A stretch of DNA of 64,000 bases from Palsa-504 sp963769715 (GCA_963769715.1 CAVYNE010000025.1:1-64000), one strand, 5' to 3'. Counted from the first letter of the stretch, positions 43,061 to 53,159 are shown. Made by a program: numbers and translations. The notes: a model not told the origin generated them from the letters alone.

Positions 43061-43390
43061 GGCCGGTCGACATCCGCCCGACCAGTCTGGCTCGCATCAC
43101 AGAATGATCGTTCGAGCCCCTCCACCGATGCCAGCCAAATACCGAAGGCTGCGGCGCATAACGGCAGCATCGGATATCGCCAGGCAGGTAGCCCATCGGG
43201 CTGGTACAAATCGTGACGGGCAGGATGCTGAATTCGGGTGTGCCAGCGGCACCGATTCCTGCCGTGGCCATGCGCTTTGCCACGCGGCGACCAGGCCTGT
43301 CCTGGCTGCACTGCCTGGACACCGGGCTCTGTGATCAGCACGGGTGGAGGTCGCCGTGCTGGCTGGCAAGGGCCTGGTGCGGTTGTGCGG
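43061..43390. other. Intergenic region after the ATP-grasp genes
   Basis: About 330 bases. I looked for a short peptide gene and for a terminator and found neither with confidence; short frames on both strands have no recognisable motif. Confidence 0.4.
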
Positions 43391-43960
43391 TCAGCCCGGT
43401 GTCCGGCTGCTGACGTCGTGGATGATCCAGATGTTCGGTTCCCAGTACTCGCCGATGTCGCTGTCGTCCCGTCCGGGCGAGTCCAGCGAGCGTAGCGTTC
43501 GACGGGAATGGCCGGATAGCGGTCTTTCAGGGTCGGGCGCACCGGCGCGATCAGGTGCGCCAGCCCGGCATCGCGGGCCAGGGCGGCCATGGCCTGCAGC
43601 ATCACCCTGGCCAGGCCCCGGCGCTGGTGACGGGGCGGGATCTCGGCGGCCAGCGCGCTGACCGCCGTCGGCCGCCCGCCCGCTGCCCGCAGTTCGAAGG
43701 CGGCGGCAACGGTCGCATCAATGCCCGGCCCAAGCCCGGTGTCGGTGCCGTCCCACGCCACCGGGATGGTGTGGCCCTCGGCCAGGACCGTCTCATCGCC
43801 GGGATCGTAGAGGACGAACTGCCAGTCCGGGAAGACCTCATAAAGCTGATCCCAGTAATGGTTGAGCGTCGCGCCGTGCTGGTTGTACTCGGGCCAGACC
43901 TCATCAGACAGGCCGGTAAGGGCGTCCCAGAGTTCTGGGCGCTCGCTGTAACGGGCAACC
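43391..43960 (-). pseudogene. GNAT acetyltransferase relic with internal deletion
   Basis: The longer frame reads VARYSERPELWDALTGLSDE, HYWDQLYEVFPDWQFVLYD, VAWDGTDTGLGPGIDA, AEIPPRHQRRGLARVMLQAM (the acetyl-CoA pyrophosphate loop Q-R-R-G-L-A) and PIERYARWTRPDG-like VERYARWTRPDG. Immediately after that a different frame supplies the true C-terminus: IGEYWEPNIWIIHDVSS with a stop at 43391. About 60-100 residues between these parts, including the remaining core, are missing. The product would not be functional. Confidence 0.75.
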
Positions 43961-44510
43961 TGCGGGCCCACGCCACCAGTATTCCCGGACGCCTCCGCGA
44001 TGGGAATCTCCTGCTTCCCCAGCGGGCGCTGAGGCGCGCGCCAGCGCGCCGACGCGATCCACATGCCCGTCCGGGCTCGGCTCGGACACTTGCCGACCGG
44101 CTGGGACTTGCCGCCAGATCGGCTACGCACCCGGTGACTACGGTCAGCGATCGCAGCGGTGCGTGTTGACTGCTTCGGAAGGTAAGCAAGCTCCCTGCCG
44201 ATTCCGCGCGGTCGGAAGCTGGGTAGATCCCGGGTGCGGTGAGACACAGATGAGCTTGTTCGGCGCGTAAGGGCGGCGGCCTTGGTGATCGGGGCTAGTC
44301 GAGCGTCGTACGGTCCGTGGCGCTGGCATGCCGGCCCTGGTCATCGCCGAACTCTCCTGGCAGCCGGGCGGCCAGCACTACTCCCGGGCCGGGGTGGCCC
44401 GGCGACCACAGCGGGTTCTTTGCATAACACGAACTTTTACGGATAACACAAGGCCACCATCTACCCGACGAGCCTGAGCGACAAGGCGAACCAGGTAACT
44501 TCCCCCGGTG
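43961..44510. other. Unassigned stretch upstream of the two-component operon end
   Basis: About 550 bases. The frames present are Arg/Pro/Ala-rich noise. A short near-direct repeat, ATAACACGAACTTTTACGG followed by ATAACACAAGG (about 44423-44453), is the only pattern I noticed. Confidence 0.4.
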
Positions 44511-45215
44511 TTACTCCACGGGAGTGGTCAGTCCGTGCTGGTAGGCGTAGCGGACGGCCTGCGCGCGGTCGCGGGCACCGGTCTTGGCGAAGATCCGGTT
44601 GATGTGGGTCTTCACCGTCGCGTGGCTGAGGTAGAGGCGCTGGGCGATCTCGGCATTGCTCAGTCCCGAGGCGAGCAGAGCGAGGACCTCGGCCTCGCGG
44701 GTGGTCAGCCCGTCGGGCGGTTGCCCGCTGGGGCCTGGGCCTGCGGGACCGGCAGGGTCCGGAGACGGTGGCCGGCTGATGACCGCGGCCACGAGGCGCT
44801 CCTGGACGGCGGGATCGAGATAGGTCTGGCCCGCGTGCACTGCGCGGATGGCGGCCTCGATCTGCTCGGCGCTGGCGTCCTTGGTGAGGTAACCCCGCGC
44901 GCCCGCCCGCAGCGCGGGGACGATGGCGTCCTCGTCGGCGTAGGTGGTCAGCACCAGCACCCGGGCCGCCGGGAGCCGCTCGCGCAGGAGGCCGGTCGCG
45001 GCGATGCCGTCGAGGTCCGGCATGCGCAGGTCCATCAGGACCACGTCGGGCCGATAGGTCTCGGCCAGCCGCACCGCCTCGGCGCCGTCGCACGCCGCGC
45101 CCATGACCTCGACGTCGTCGATGAGCGCGACCAGCATGCTCAGACCCTCGCGCACGACCCGCTGATCGTCGGCGATCAGCACCCGGATCGGCGCGGGCGC
45201 GGGAGTATCGGTCAT
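44511..45215 (-). CDS. NarL/FixJ-type response regulator
   Basis: 234 codons from ATG 45215; the ATGA overlaps the histidine kinase stop. Receiver domain: IRVLIADDQRVVREGL (acidic pair), DVVLMDLRMPD with the phosphorylated Asp, LTTYADEDAIV and the conserved Lys in YLTKDAS. The linker is Pro/Gly-rich (DPAGPAGPGPSGQPPD). The LuxR HTH is TTREAEVLALLASGLSNAEI and LYLSHATVKTHINRIF. It should bind promoters when phosphorylated by the kinase at 45212. Target genes are unknown. It is the last gene of the three-gene leftward operon and looks intact. Confidence 0.93.
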   Translation of the reverse strand: MTDTPAPAPIRVLIADDQRVVREGLSMLVALIDDVEVMGAACDGAEAVRLAETYRPDVVLMDLRMPDLDGIAATGLLRERLPAARVLVLTTYADEDAIVPALRAGARGYLTKDASAEQIEAAIRAVHAGQTYLDPAVQERLVAAVISRPPSPDPAGPAGPGPSGQPPDGLTTREAEVLALLASGLSNAEIAQRLYLSHATVKTHINRIFAKTGARDRAQAVRYAYQHGLTTPVE

Positions 45216-46507
45216 GCCAGGACCTCCAGCTCGACCAGCCATCCGTCGGCGGTCGGCCCCGCGCGTGCGGCCCCGCCCAGCCGCTGGGTTCGTTCGCGCA
45301 TCGCCGCCAGGCCGTGCCCGCCACCCACATCGGCGAGCAGGCCGGCCTGGGGCTCCGTGGCCGGGTCGGCGCCGGTCCCCGGGAGGTGGTCCTCGACGGT
45401 GAGCACGGTCCGGCCCGCCTGATAGCTGACGGTGACGGCCGTAGTGGCGCCTGCGGCGTAGCGGGTGATGTTGGTCAGCGCCTCCTGGGCGCCGCGGAAC
45501 AGGGCCAGGCTGGCCTCGGCCGGAAGCGGCCGGCTGGTGCCGTCGATCCGCAGGCTGGCGGGTGACCCGGTATCACGGCGGAAGTCCTCCACCAGAGTCG
45601 CCAGCTGGTCCAGGGTGGGCAGCCGTTCGCCGCGCAGGGCATCGACGGCCTGCCGCGCGTCGGCCAGCCCGGCCTTGGCCAGTTCGGCCGACCGTTCGAT
45701 GGTGGCGCGCAGCCCGTCGCTGACCTGTTCGCGGCCGGCCAGCTTGCGCGCGCCCTGAAGCTGGATGGCCAGGGCGGACAAGGAGTGGGCGAGCACGTCG
45801 TGCAGCTCGCCCGCGATGCGGGTCCGTTCGGCGAGCGCGGCCGCGGCGGCCTCCGCCTCGCGCGCGTCCTGCAGCTGGGCCATGAGCAGTTCGGTGCGGT
45901 CCTGGCTCTCCCGGCCGCGCCGGAGGAACTGGCCGATCACCGTCAGCAGCACGTACAACAGCACCGCGCCGAGGGCGTTCTCGGCCGCGTGGGGCGCGGC
46001 GCTGATCATGATGGCCGGGGCCAGCGCGGCCGTGATCGCTCCCGACGTGACGGCCGCCGGGACGCGCGGCAGCCTGACCGCGGCGAACCATACGCCCAGG
46101 CTCGGCGCCAGCACGACAAATCCCTGCGGCTGCAAAACGGCCAGCGCCACCCCGGAACCGCCGATCAAGATGCTTGCGGCGGCCTGCGCGGCCTGGCCGC
46201 GGCGAGCCCAGCGGACGCTGATCGCGGTCGCCACCGCTGCCGCATACACGGCGAGCGCGATGGTCACACCCAGGCCAGCACCGTGCAGACCCGGTGCCGG
46301 ATGAGTCCGGAAGGTGAAGATCACCACGACCGCGATGAAGGCCAGGCCCAGCGGCCGCAGCGCCTGCAGCTGCGCGTCGCCGCGTTCGCGGGCGCGCGAT
46401 CGCGCTTGCGCCACCCGGGCCGAGGCAGGTTCAGGTTCTCCGCCGACGTCCGGGCCAGGTGGCCTGGCGCCATGAGAAAGGCCCGCCGCGGCCAGCCGTG
46501 CCTTCAT
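45212..46507 (-). CDS. Sensor histidine kinase (HisKA_3 type)
   Basis: 431 codons from ATG 46507; in-frame start options reach back to 46561. About six membrane segments follow an Arg-rich start (LGLAFIAVVVIFTF, VTIALAVYAAAVATAI, ALGAVLLYVLLTVIG). The dimerisation helix carries the phospho-acceptor His in RTRIAGELHDVLAHSLSALA. The ATP-binding part has EALTNITRYA (N box) and GGGHGLAAMRER (G box). It pairs with the response regulator downstream. Many such kinases sense envelope stress or antibiotics, but no ligand can be read here. The gene directly upstream encodes a membrane protein of unknown function that may be its partner. Confidence 0.92.
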   Translation of the reverse strand: MKARLAAAGLSHGARPPGPDVGGEPEPASARVAQARSRARERGDAQLQALRPLGLAFIAVVVIFTFRTHPAPGLHGAGLGVTIALAVYAAAVATAISVRWARRGQAAQAAASILIGGSGVALAVLQPQGFVVLAPSLGVWFAAVRLPRVPAAVTSGAITAALAPAIMISAAPHAAENALGAVLLYVLLTVIGQFLRRGRESQDRTELLMAQLQDAREAEAAAAALAERTRIAGELHDVLAHSLSALAIQLQGARKLAGREQVSDGLRATIERSAELAKAGLADARQAVDALRGERLPTLDQLATLVEDFRRDTGSPASLRIDGTSRPLPAEASLALFRGAQEALTNITRYAAGATTAVTVSYQAGRTVLTVEDHLPGTGADPATEPQAGLLADVGGGHGLAAMRERTQRLGGAARAGPTADGWLVELEVLA

Positions 46508-46544
46508 GGACACAGTGTGGACCGTAGCGGGCCGGGTTACCAGG

Positions 46545-47084
46545 TCAGGCACCGACGCCACCCGCGATCGGGGCGACGGGGGCCGGGACGCTCGCCGTCA
46601 GCCGGCGTCCGCGCAGGTAGATGATCACCAGCCGGGTCAGCACGTCGGCCAGCGCCATCATGATCAGGGCCGCGATCCAGGCGGCCTCGCCGGTGATGTG
46701 GCTGGCGACGCTGAACCGGGCGATGGCCGGGCCCGCGCCGTTGTTCGCGGCGACCGCGAAGGCCAGCCGCGCACCCACGCCGCCGACCCACATGCCGGCG
46801 GCCAGCCAGCCCGCGCGGCCCAGGGGCCGGCCGTCGGCGCCGCGACGCAGGTAGGTGGCGAAGCCGCCGATGGCACCCATGAGTGCGCCGGTCAGCACGC
46901 AGGCCAGTTCCAGCGCGATGTCGTTCCCGCCGAGGGGCACGGAGTGCAGGAAGAAGAAGGCGGCGACGCCGACGGCGAGCACCGGGATGGCCAGGGAGCG
47001 CAGGTCGAGCGGGTGCTCGCGGATCTGGCGGATGACCAGGAGGACGAGGAGGGCGTTGATCACATATACGTTGATGTTGCTCAT
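46545..47084 (-). CDS. Small polytopic membrane protein
   Basis: 179 codons from ATG 47084. It is strongly hydrophobic with about five membrane segments: VYVINALLVLLVI, LAIPVLAVGVAAFFFLHS, ALELACVLTGALMGAIGGF, GWLAAGMWVGGVGARLAFAV and AALIMMALADVLTRLVII. The topology recalls CcdC/DUF1453-like proteins, but I could not confirm a family. It ends 37 bases before the histidine kinase start on the same strand, so it probably belongs to the same operon and may contribute to sensing. Confidence 0.7.
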   Translation of the reverse strand: MSNINVYVINALLVLLVIRQIREHPLDLRSLAIPVLAVGVAAFFFLHSVPLGGNDIALELACVLTGALMGAIGGFATYLRRGADGRPLGRAGWLAAGMWVGGVGARLAFAVAANNGAGPAIARFSVASHITGEAAWIAALIMMALADVLTRLVIIYLRGRRLTASVPAPVAPIAGGVGA

Positions 47085-47715
47085 GCCGATACCGTGCGCC
47101 TTCGCACCCGTCCCGAGCGTCGGCCCACGGGTGGGCTCGCGGGTTGATCCTGATGTCAACCCGCGGGTTGACCGTTCTTGCCTGCGCTGGGCCCGTTCTT
47201 GCCTGCGCCGCCTCCCGGCCGGACACCGAAGCGGTGAGCGGCAAGTTAGCGTCGGAGCCCGACGGTGCGTGGCGGCCGTGGAGCATCTGGCGGCCGTGCG
47301 CGCCGACGTTCGCCTGCTCCGGCGCACTGATCATGGCGGCCGGGGCAGCTGCCGTCATGGGCAGCTGGGACACCCCGGCGCCGGGCCTCAGCTCGCTGGC
47401 CATCGGGGCCGCCGGGCAGGGCGTCCTAGCCGCGGTCGACGTGGGGATCCTGATGGCGGGCGCGAAGCGTCCCCGGCTTGCCCATCTGAAGTCGCCTGCT
47501 CGCGCTCGTTTGGGGCTGGTGATGCGTTCGTTAAAGGCACGTCCGCCGTAAGTTCAGCCTGACTGAAGGTGCCGCGCAGGGAACTCGCGGTCATCTGGGA
47601 CCTGGCGGCCGTGATCAGCGTGGGTTCGTGGCGGGCATCATGGTGCTCGAACCTGGGCAGCGGCCGGAGATCCAGGCGCCTGGTTATCCAGGTCCCGTGG
47701 TGCCAGCCTTCTGGG
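47085..47715. other. Unassigned stretch between two leftward genes
   Basis: About 630 bases. A plus frame 47144-47551 contains SGALIMAAGAAAVMGSWDTP and AAGQGVLAAVDVGILMAG, hydrophobic but not recognisable. A short tandem unit (GGGCCCGTTCTTGCCTGCGC, near 47188) is repeated once. The promoter of the membrane-protein operon should lie here. Confidence 0.4.
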
Positions 47716-48223
47716 TCAGGCGGACGACGGGGGACCGGGGGTCACCGGTGTCCGCCAGACCGCCTCGCTGACCGGTTTGATGCCGGGCAGCAGGCCGAGC
47801 TGGCTGAGCATGAACAGGTCGTTGCGGGAAGCGGCGTGCTCGACGATCTTGCCGCCCGCGACGCGGGTGATGTGTATCTGGTCGGCCTCGAAGGACCGGC
47901 CGGTGGGCGGCATGGCCCCCATGATCCGGGGCCGGGCCGACTCCCGGCGGGAACTCGCCCAGGTGCGTGCCCCGCAGCATCACGCGGTGCACCACCTTGT
48001 CGCCGTGGACGATCTCCTCCTGGATTTCATAGCGCAGGTCGGGAAACGCGGTCCGCCATGCCGTGACGATGTGCCGCATCGCCGCGTGGCCGCCTGGCTG
48101 CCGGACGCCGAAGTTGGTGAACTGGTCATCGACCAGGTCCTCGATGGCTGACAGGTCGCCGCCGTTCCAGACGCGGTCGAACAAGCGGCGCACGATCGCG
48201 CCGTTGTCCTGCTCGGTACCCAT
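47716..48223 (-). pseudogene. SnoaL-like polyketide cyclase family protein, frameshifted
   Basis: The 5' frame from ATG 48223 reads NGAIVRRLFDRVWNGGDL, IEDLVDDQFTNFG, HIVTAWRTAFPDLRYEIQ and HRVMLRGTHLGEF, then runs out of phase near 47945. The other frame supplies the rest: PPTGRSFEADQIHITRVAGG, KIVEHAASRNDLFMLSQLG and LLPGIKPV. Joined, they give a normal SnoaL-like (NTF2 fold) protein. One indel separates them. It is divergent from a TetR gene across 156 bases, so it was probably the regulator's target. It may be a recent mutation or a sequencing error. Confidence 0.8.
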
Positions 48224-48356
48224 TGGGCTTCTCCTTTCCGGGCACTCGGCGCCACCACGAACCAGGCATGCCTGCCGTCGGCGGGGCCGAGCACGTCGGG
48301 GCGGGCCGGCGCGGTCCGGGTCATGCCTCCAATTTGGGAGACAGCATCTAGTGAAT

Positions 48357-48372
48357 ATGATGGCAGTATCAT
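48357..48372. promoter_or_regulatory. Palindrome ATGAT-N6-ATCAT in front of the TetR gene
   Basis: A perfect dyad (ATGATGGCAGTATCAT) lies 7 bases upstream of the tetR GTG, in the 156-base divergent promoter. TetR regulators usually bind such dyads and repress both themselves and the divergent gene, here the SnoaL-like one. Confidence 0.55.
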
Positions 48373-48379
48373 CGAAGTC

Positions 48380-49051
48380 GTGAGTGACGTCAAGGCCAGT
48401 ACAAGCGGCAGCCCCAGGCGCCGGTATCAGTCGGCGGTACGCGAGCAGAGCGCCCGCCAGACACAGCAGGCGATTGTCGCCGCCGCCCGGGAACTGTTCA
48501 CCGCCCGTGGCTACGCCGCCACCTCACTGGCCGACATCGCCGCGGCCGCGGGCGTCGCCCGGCCTACCGCGTTCGCCGCCTTCGGCTCCAAGCCCGCGCT
48601 GCTCCGCCAGGTCCTCAACCAGGCCCTGGCCGGCGACGACGAGCCCGTTCCCGTGGCACAGCGCCCCTGGTTCCGGCCGGTCTGGGACGCGTCCACGCCA
48701 GCCGCCGTGCTGGACGCCTACGCCAGGGTGATCACCCTGGTCAGCGTCCGCGCCGCCCGGATCTTCGAAGTCGTCCGCCGGGCCTCAGGCCACGCCGCCG
48801 AGATCGCCGAGCTATGGGACACGCTGGGACGCAACCGGCGCACCGGGGCGCGCATGGTCATCGACCACGCTGCCTCGCTCGGCCCGCTCGCCGCGGGCCT
48901 CGACCTCGACCGCGCCGCTGACATCCTGTGGATCTTCAACGACCCGGCCCTCTACGACGCCCTGGTAGCGGGCCGCGGCTGGCCCGAAGCCGACTTCACC
49001 GGCTGGCTCTCCGGCCAGATCCGGCACGCCCTGCTCCCACCCGCAGGTTAG
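48380..49051 (+). CDS. TetR-family transcriptional regulator
   Basis: 223 codons from GTG 48380, picked because the sequence before it is not family-like. The HTH is QQAIVAAARELFTARGYAAT, SLADIAAAAGVARPTAFAAF and GSKPALLRQVLN, a classic TetR N-terminal domain. The ligand-binding part (IFEVVRRASGHAAEIAELWD) has no assignable specificity. The gene is complete and intact. A palindrome straddles its presumed promoter, and the divergent SnoaL-like gene is the likely target. Confidence 0.9.
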   Translation: MSDVKASTSGSPRRRYQSAVREQSARQTQQAIVAAARELFTARGYAATSLADIAAAAGVARPTAFAAFGSKPALLRQVLNQALAGDDEPVPVAQRPWFRPVWDASTPAAVLDAYARVITLVSVRAARIFEVVRRASGHAAEIAELWDTLGRNRRTGARMVIDHAASLGPLAAGLDLDRAADILWIFNDPALYDALVAGRGWPEADFTGWLSGQIRHALLPPAG

Positions 49052-49769
49052 GCTCCCGGCTGGATCAGGGCCCGGCCCGGTCCAGGATGCGGTCCAGGCC
49101 GAGCACGAACCCAGCCAGCACGCCGGTCTCGAAGCCGGCCAGTTCTTCCGCGCTCGCCGGCGCCCGGTGCTCACGCAAGTCGCGCACCAGAGCCAGAGCC
49201 AACCCCGCACCCCTCGACTTCATCCGAGACGACAGGCCATCACCATGGACGAGATCACTTCACGGAGATCGAGGAAAGATCAGAACGACTCGCCGATAGC
49301 GACCCGAGTTCCCAAGTCCTGGTCCAGACCCGATCGGGCCCAGCAGGCAGCCGTCGGACGCTCAGGAACCCGGGGACTATTGCTCACCCAGATCACCCGG
49401 TTCGGCACGGCACCGGACAGCCGCCCCGGCGACCAAGTTGCCGAGCATATCGGCGGGTACTTGCGCGGGTACACGAAGAGCCAAGTTACTCTCCGTGACG
49501 AATAACCTCTATGATCCTCCGTCTCTCGGCCAGCACAGTGCGCGACCACTGAGTGATCACGCGACCTCGGCGCTGTCCCGCGCCGTGCTCTTGGCGTTCA
49601 ACCCTGTCCGCGGCAAATGAGTACGTTCGCGACGAAGGCTAGCGATGTATGTCATGCAGATTAGTCGATCGCTCCGCTGTTTGATCCGAGGTGCGCTATT
49701 CGGGCTTGCGGTTCTTGCTGGCAGATCTCGCCAGGTGCCTCAAGCTCTCTTGGAAGGATCTTGGGAATC
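49052..49769. other. Mostly non-coding stretch with a possible recombinase scrap
   Basis: About 720 bases. A minus frame near 49070-49190 reads VRDLREHRAPASAEELAGFE and TGVLAGFVLG, which resembles the start of an actinobacterial site-specific recombinase but stops after about 40 codons. A plus frame 49242-49502 (86 codons) ends HIGGYLRGYTKSQVTLRDE; I do not recognise it. Neither is secure. The base composition drops in GC toward 49770. Confidence 0.4.
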
Positions 49770-50690
49770 CTACCTGCCTTGTATCCCTTCGACGAAGCCG
49801 GCGATAGCATCTTGGCATTCCTCTGGGCTTTGATTATACGATTGATACAGCAGGCCTGCGAGGTCTGATGGTAGCTCCAATTCGCCTTTTAGGAGCAGGA
49901 GAACGCGGTCGCGGCCAAGCCTGCCCCAGAACCATCCGTATTCAAGGCTCACGTTCTGCCGTGCCCGTACCCGCATACGTAGCTCACCTGTGCTCACCGG
50001 CTCGCCAGCTGCAGTGAACAAAGACGCAGCCTCATCATCGGGAGTAAAGAGCACTAGCGCACCATCTGCTTGGAGTGCCTCACGTTCGAATTTTTCCGGG
50101 ACCGTCTCACCAGCCTTGAATCGTTCCCGCAACACTATGGGGTCAGTCACGCCTTGGGCACGTAGGATCTGTTCAACTAGCATGCGATCGTTGCTCCTGC
50201 CATGCACGATCATGAGCCGGGGCAGCGTCCTGATTTCTTGCTGGATTACCTCGATAGCCCTCTCGGGCGTCCCAGCTATATTGTCCCAGGTGCGTCGCGA
50301 AGGAAGTTTCGTGACTGGTGAGTCGAACTGATCTGACAGTTCCTGCCACAACAGCCTGCCTGCGCCGCCGAATGCGGCAACAGGAATCAGGCGTACTCTC
50401 ATGAGGGACGCGGCCAGCCCTGCCGCATATGAATTAGCCCCACCTCCGATGATGATGGCCACGTCCGCGTCGCGGAGGATGCTCAGATGTGCCGCGCTCA
50501 CCCGAGGGAGCAGCTTGAAAACGAACATGTCACCATCCGCGGTTGACTCCTCGGCAAATGGCCGATCGGGCTGCCGTCCGGGCTGGTAATATACCCGTAC
50601 ACTGATCTTTCGTTCCCGCTGTGACGCCAGTATTCCATCGACAACTAGCCGATCAGCGGTGTGCGGTTGGTCAGTCACCACAAGCAACAT
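49770..50690 (-). CDS. SLOG-TIR (PF10137-like) nucleotide-binding protein, 5' end probably lost
   Basis: 306 codons from ATG 50690. Residues about 50-120 look like a SLOG-type Rossmann sensor (ILRDADVAIIIGGGANSYAA, RLIPVAAFGGAG). Residues 158-285 are a TIR-like domain of the CAP12/PF10137 type: LMIVHGRSNDRMLVEQILRA, TVPEKFEREAL with the candidate catalytic Glu, ALVLFTPDDEA, ARQNVSLEYGWFWGRLGRDR and LPSDLAGLLY. TIR domains of this group degrade NAD+ when signalled, and SLOG domains bind nucleotide messengers in Thoeris- or CBASS-like defence. The same frame stays open upstream to about 50765 with plausible residues (YAIEDFCVRLGSVLAESP), ending where an ISKra4-like region begins, so the native start seems to be lost. 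Base composition is lower in GC than its neighbours. Confidence 0.75.
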   Translation of the reverse strand: MLLVVTDQPHTADRLVVDGILASQRERKISVRVYYQPGRQPDRPFAEESTADGDMFVFKLLPRVSAAHLSILRDADVAIIIGGGANSYAAGLAASLMRVRLIPVAAFGGAGRLLWQELSDQFDSPVTKLPSRRTWDNIAGTPERAIEVIQQEIRTLPRLMIVHGRSNDRMLVEQILRAQGVTDPIVLRERFKAGETVPEKFEREALQADGALVLFTPDDEAASLFTAAGEPVSTGELRMRVRARQNVSLEYGWFWGRLGRDRVLLLLKGELELPSDLAGLLYQSYNQSPEECQDAIAGFVEGIQGR

Positions 50691-50902
50691 GTGTGGGGAT
50701 TCTGCCAGAACCGAGCCAAGCCTGACACAAAAGTCCTCAATGGCATACGGGTCCCCTATGGGTGGGGTTCTGAGGTGTCTGGTCAGTGTGGTGGGGAGGT
50801 TGCTGAGGCGTGCCGGGGCGTCCTGTGCCGGTTCCGCGGGTTCGCGGGTCGTTTCTGGGATGATGGGCGGAAATCATTCCTGGCAGGCATAGGAGCGCGC
50901 GG

Positions 50903-52430
50903 TGACGGTGAGGTTCTCGGTGACGGTGAGGCAGGTCCTGGAGGACGGGAGCGAGGCCCGGCGGACGGGGAGCTGGCGGCGGCGCTGGCCGGGACCGCGG
51001 AGCAGTTCGCGGGGCTGGTGGCCTGGGCGGCGGACGAGGCCGCGGTTCTGGACCTCGGGGAGCGGGAGGACGTGATCGGGACGGAGGGCCGGAGCTGCAG
51101 CGGCGGCTGCTGGAGGCCACGTTCGCGATCGACGCCGCCCGCGAGGAGCGGGCCGGGCGGTCGCCAGCGCGGCAGGGATCCGGCACGGCACCGTGGAGGC
51201 AGGGCATGACCGGGGCGTGACGAGCGTGTTCGGGCTGGTCCGGGTCAGCCGGATGGCGTACCGCAACCGCCGCGAGCCGAACCTGTACCCCGCCGACGCC
51301 CGGTGGACCTCCCTGACGACCCTTACTCCCTGGGCATGCGCGCCTGGCGGCGTATCACCTGGCCGGCGGCGGGTTCGGGCAGGCCAGGACGTCATCGAGG
51401 CCGCACCGGGGTGACGGTCGGCCGCGCCCAGCTCACCGGCCTGGCAGAGGACCTGGCCGCCTGGACGGACGACTTCTACGAGCAGCGCGCCCGCGACGCG
51501 GACGACGCCTCGCGGACAGGGACGTGTGATGATGCAGGCCGACGGCAAGGGCATCGCCTGCGCCCGGAGCACCGCAAGAGCGCCGGCAAGGAGACCAGCG
51601 CGCACCCGGGGATCAAGAAGATGGCCGAGATCGTCGCGGTCGCCGACTTCACCCCCGCGTCCGCGAGCCGGAGGACATCGCGCCCCGCCCGCCCGCCGCA
51701 AGGCGCATCCCGGCCCCGTCGCGCGGGACAAGTGGGTTCGGCCTCGATCACCGAGAGCATCGAGGACATGATCGCCGCGGCCTATGACGAGGCCGACCGC
51801 CGCGACCCCGGAACGGGTCCGCCAGCGGGTCTTCCTCGTCGACGGCAACAAGCAGCAGATCGCCGCCATCGAGGCCCAGGCCGCCGAACGCGGGCTGAAG
51901 GTACCGGTCCTGATCGATTACATCCACGTCAGCGGCTACCTCGGCAAGGCCGCCGCCGCCCTGCACCCCGGCGACCCGGTGCGCAGGCCAGTGGGCCGAC
52001 GGGCAGCTCCTCCGCGTCCTGCACGGCCGCGCGAAGGCCGTCGCCGCCACCCTCGCCTCCGTCGCCGCGAAGACCCGCGCCAACCCCCGCAAGCGCCACC
52101 TCGACCTCACCGACATGGACAGGGCCGTCACCTACCTCAACAACAACCACAGCACATGCGCTACGACAAGGCCTCGAAAGGCTGGCCGATCGCCACCGGC
52201 ATGATCGAGGGAGCCTGCAGATTCGTCATCGAAGACAGATTCGGCATTACAGGCGCGAGATGGTCCCGACGGTGCCGAGGCATCCTCAAGCTCCGCGCCG
52301 TCGTCGTCAACGGCGACCTCGACGACTACATGACTACTACAAGAACGCTACCGCGACGAGCACCACTAGCCGCTACGACCCCGCCAGCATCGAACTCCCT
52401 CCCGCAGACGAAAACGAAGGCATCACCCAC
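50903..52430 (+). pseudogene. ISKra4-family transposase relic
   Basis: Pieces in several frames form one ISKra4-type transposase. The start is TVRFSVTVRQVLEDG behind AGGAG. Further pieces are GTAEQFAGLVAWAADEA, FGLVRVSRMAYRNRRE, GVTVGRAQLTGLAEDLAAW, KEYEHRKSAGK-like RPEHRKSAGKETSAHPGI and KKMAEIVAVADFTP. Then come ERVRQRVFLVDGNKQQIAAI, LIDYIHVSGYLGKAAAALH, then RKRHLDLTDMDRAVTYLNNN, GWPIATGMIEGACRFVIEDR and LKLRAVVVNGDLDDYM. At least six frameshifts separate these blocks, so no active protein is made. The element's left part abuts the truncated SLOG-TIR gene. Confidence 0.85.
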
Positions 52431-53159
52431 CGGGTTAGGCGAATTGGAACTGCCGATAACTGCGATTCTCATGAACGTTCACCAGCCCACTGTGGAACAC
52501 TGTCTCGTCAGCGACGATACACGGCTACGCGCCAGATAGCGATGCCTACGGGGATCTCTCCTGTGTAGGGATCGGCGCGCCGACCGCCTCTTAAGATACC
52601 CGTCCGAGCGGCGCCAAGGATCGCGGAATGAGCATCCGTGCAACAGGCATTCCTGTCCGATCCGTCGGCAGGTTCCCCAGACCCTTATACGACTGACAGG
52701 CAACGACCTGCGGAGAGCGCCGCCGCACAACAGCTCTGGTTGTCGATGACTGACAACCAGCAGAGAACTCCTGCTAGTTGGTATCGTAGGGGTGTGAGCT
52801 CAATGAGCTGAGTCCATAAGGTAGAAATTGTCACTTTCGGAAAGTTTACGGGTACACGGCGCCAAACCGAGGTTACGCCCTCATTTCGGCAGATCCGGAC
52901 GTCGGCCAGCAGTGCCAGCCGTGCGCGTAGCCGCACAATCAATCTAGTTCTGCTCGGCTGTAGCCAGCCGGGTGCCGTCTCACCCGGGCCTACCGATCGG
53001 CTACGCGCGCTGAGTACATGTCGAGGCCTGCTCGCGTAGCGTGACGGTGTCTCTGTGACCATGGTGAAGTTTGCGGCCGAAGAGGGCACCTTGCCCGGGT
53101 ACGGCAGCCAGGCATGTCGGACTCAGGATGTCCGCTCGGCACTCAGAGCGCCTGGCCGT
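52431..53159. other. Unassigned stretch between the ISKra4 relic and the integrase
   Basis: About 730 bases with no gene I can support. A minus frame at 52685-53089 is open for 134 codons but has no recognisable motif and an unnatural composition. If island control genes existed next to the integrase, they are not preserved here. Confidence 0.4.

Noticed and set aside
52685..53089. 134-codon minus-strand gene next to the integrase
   Set aside because: No ribosome site, motif or normal composition; it is more likely chance in a decayed region.
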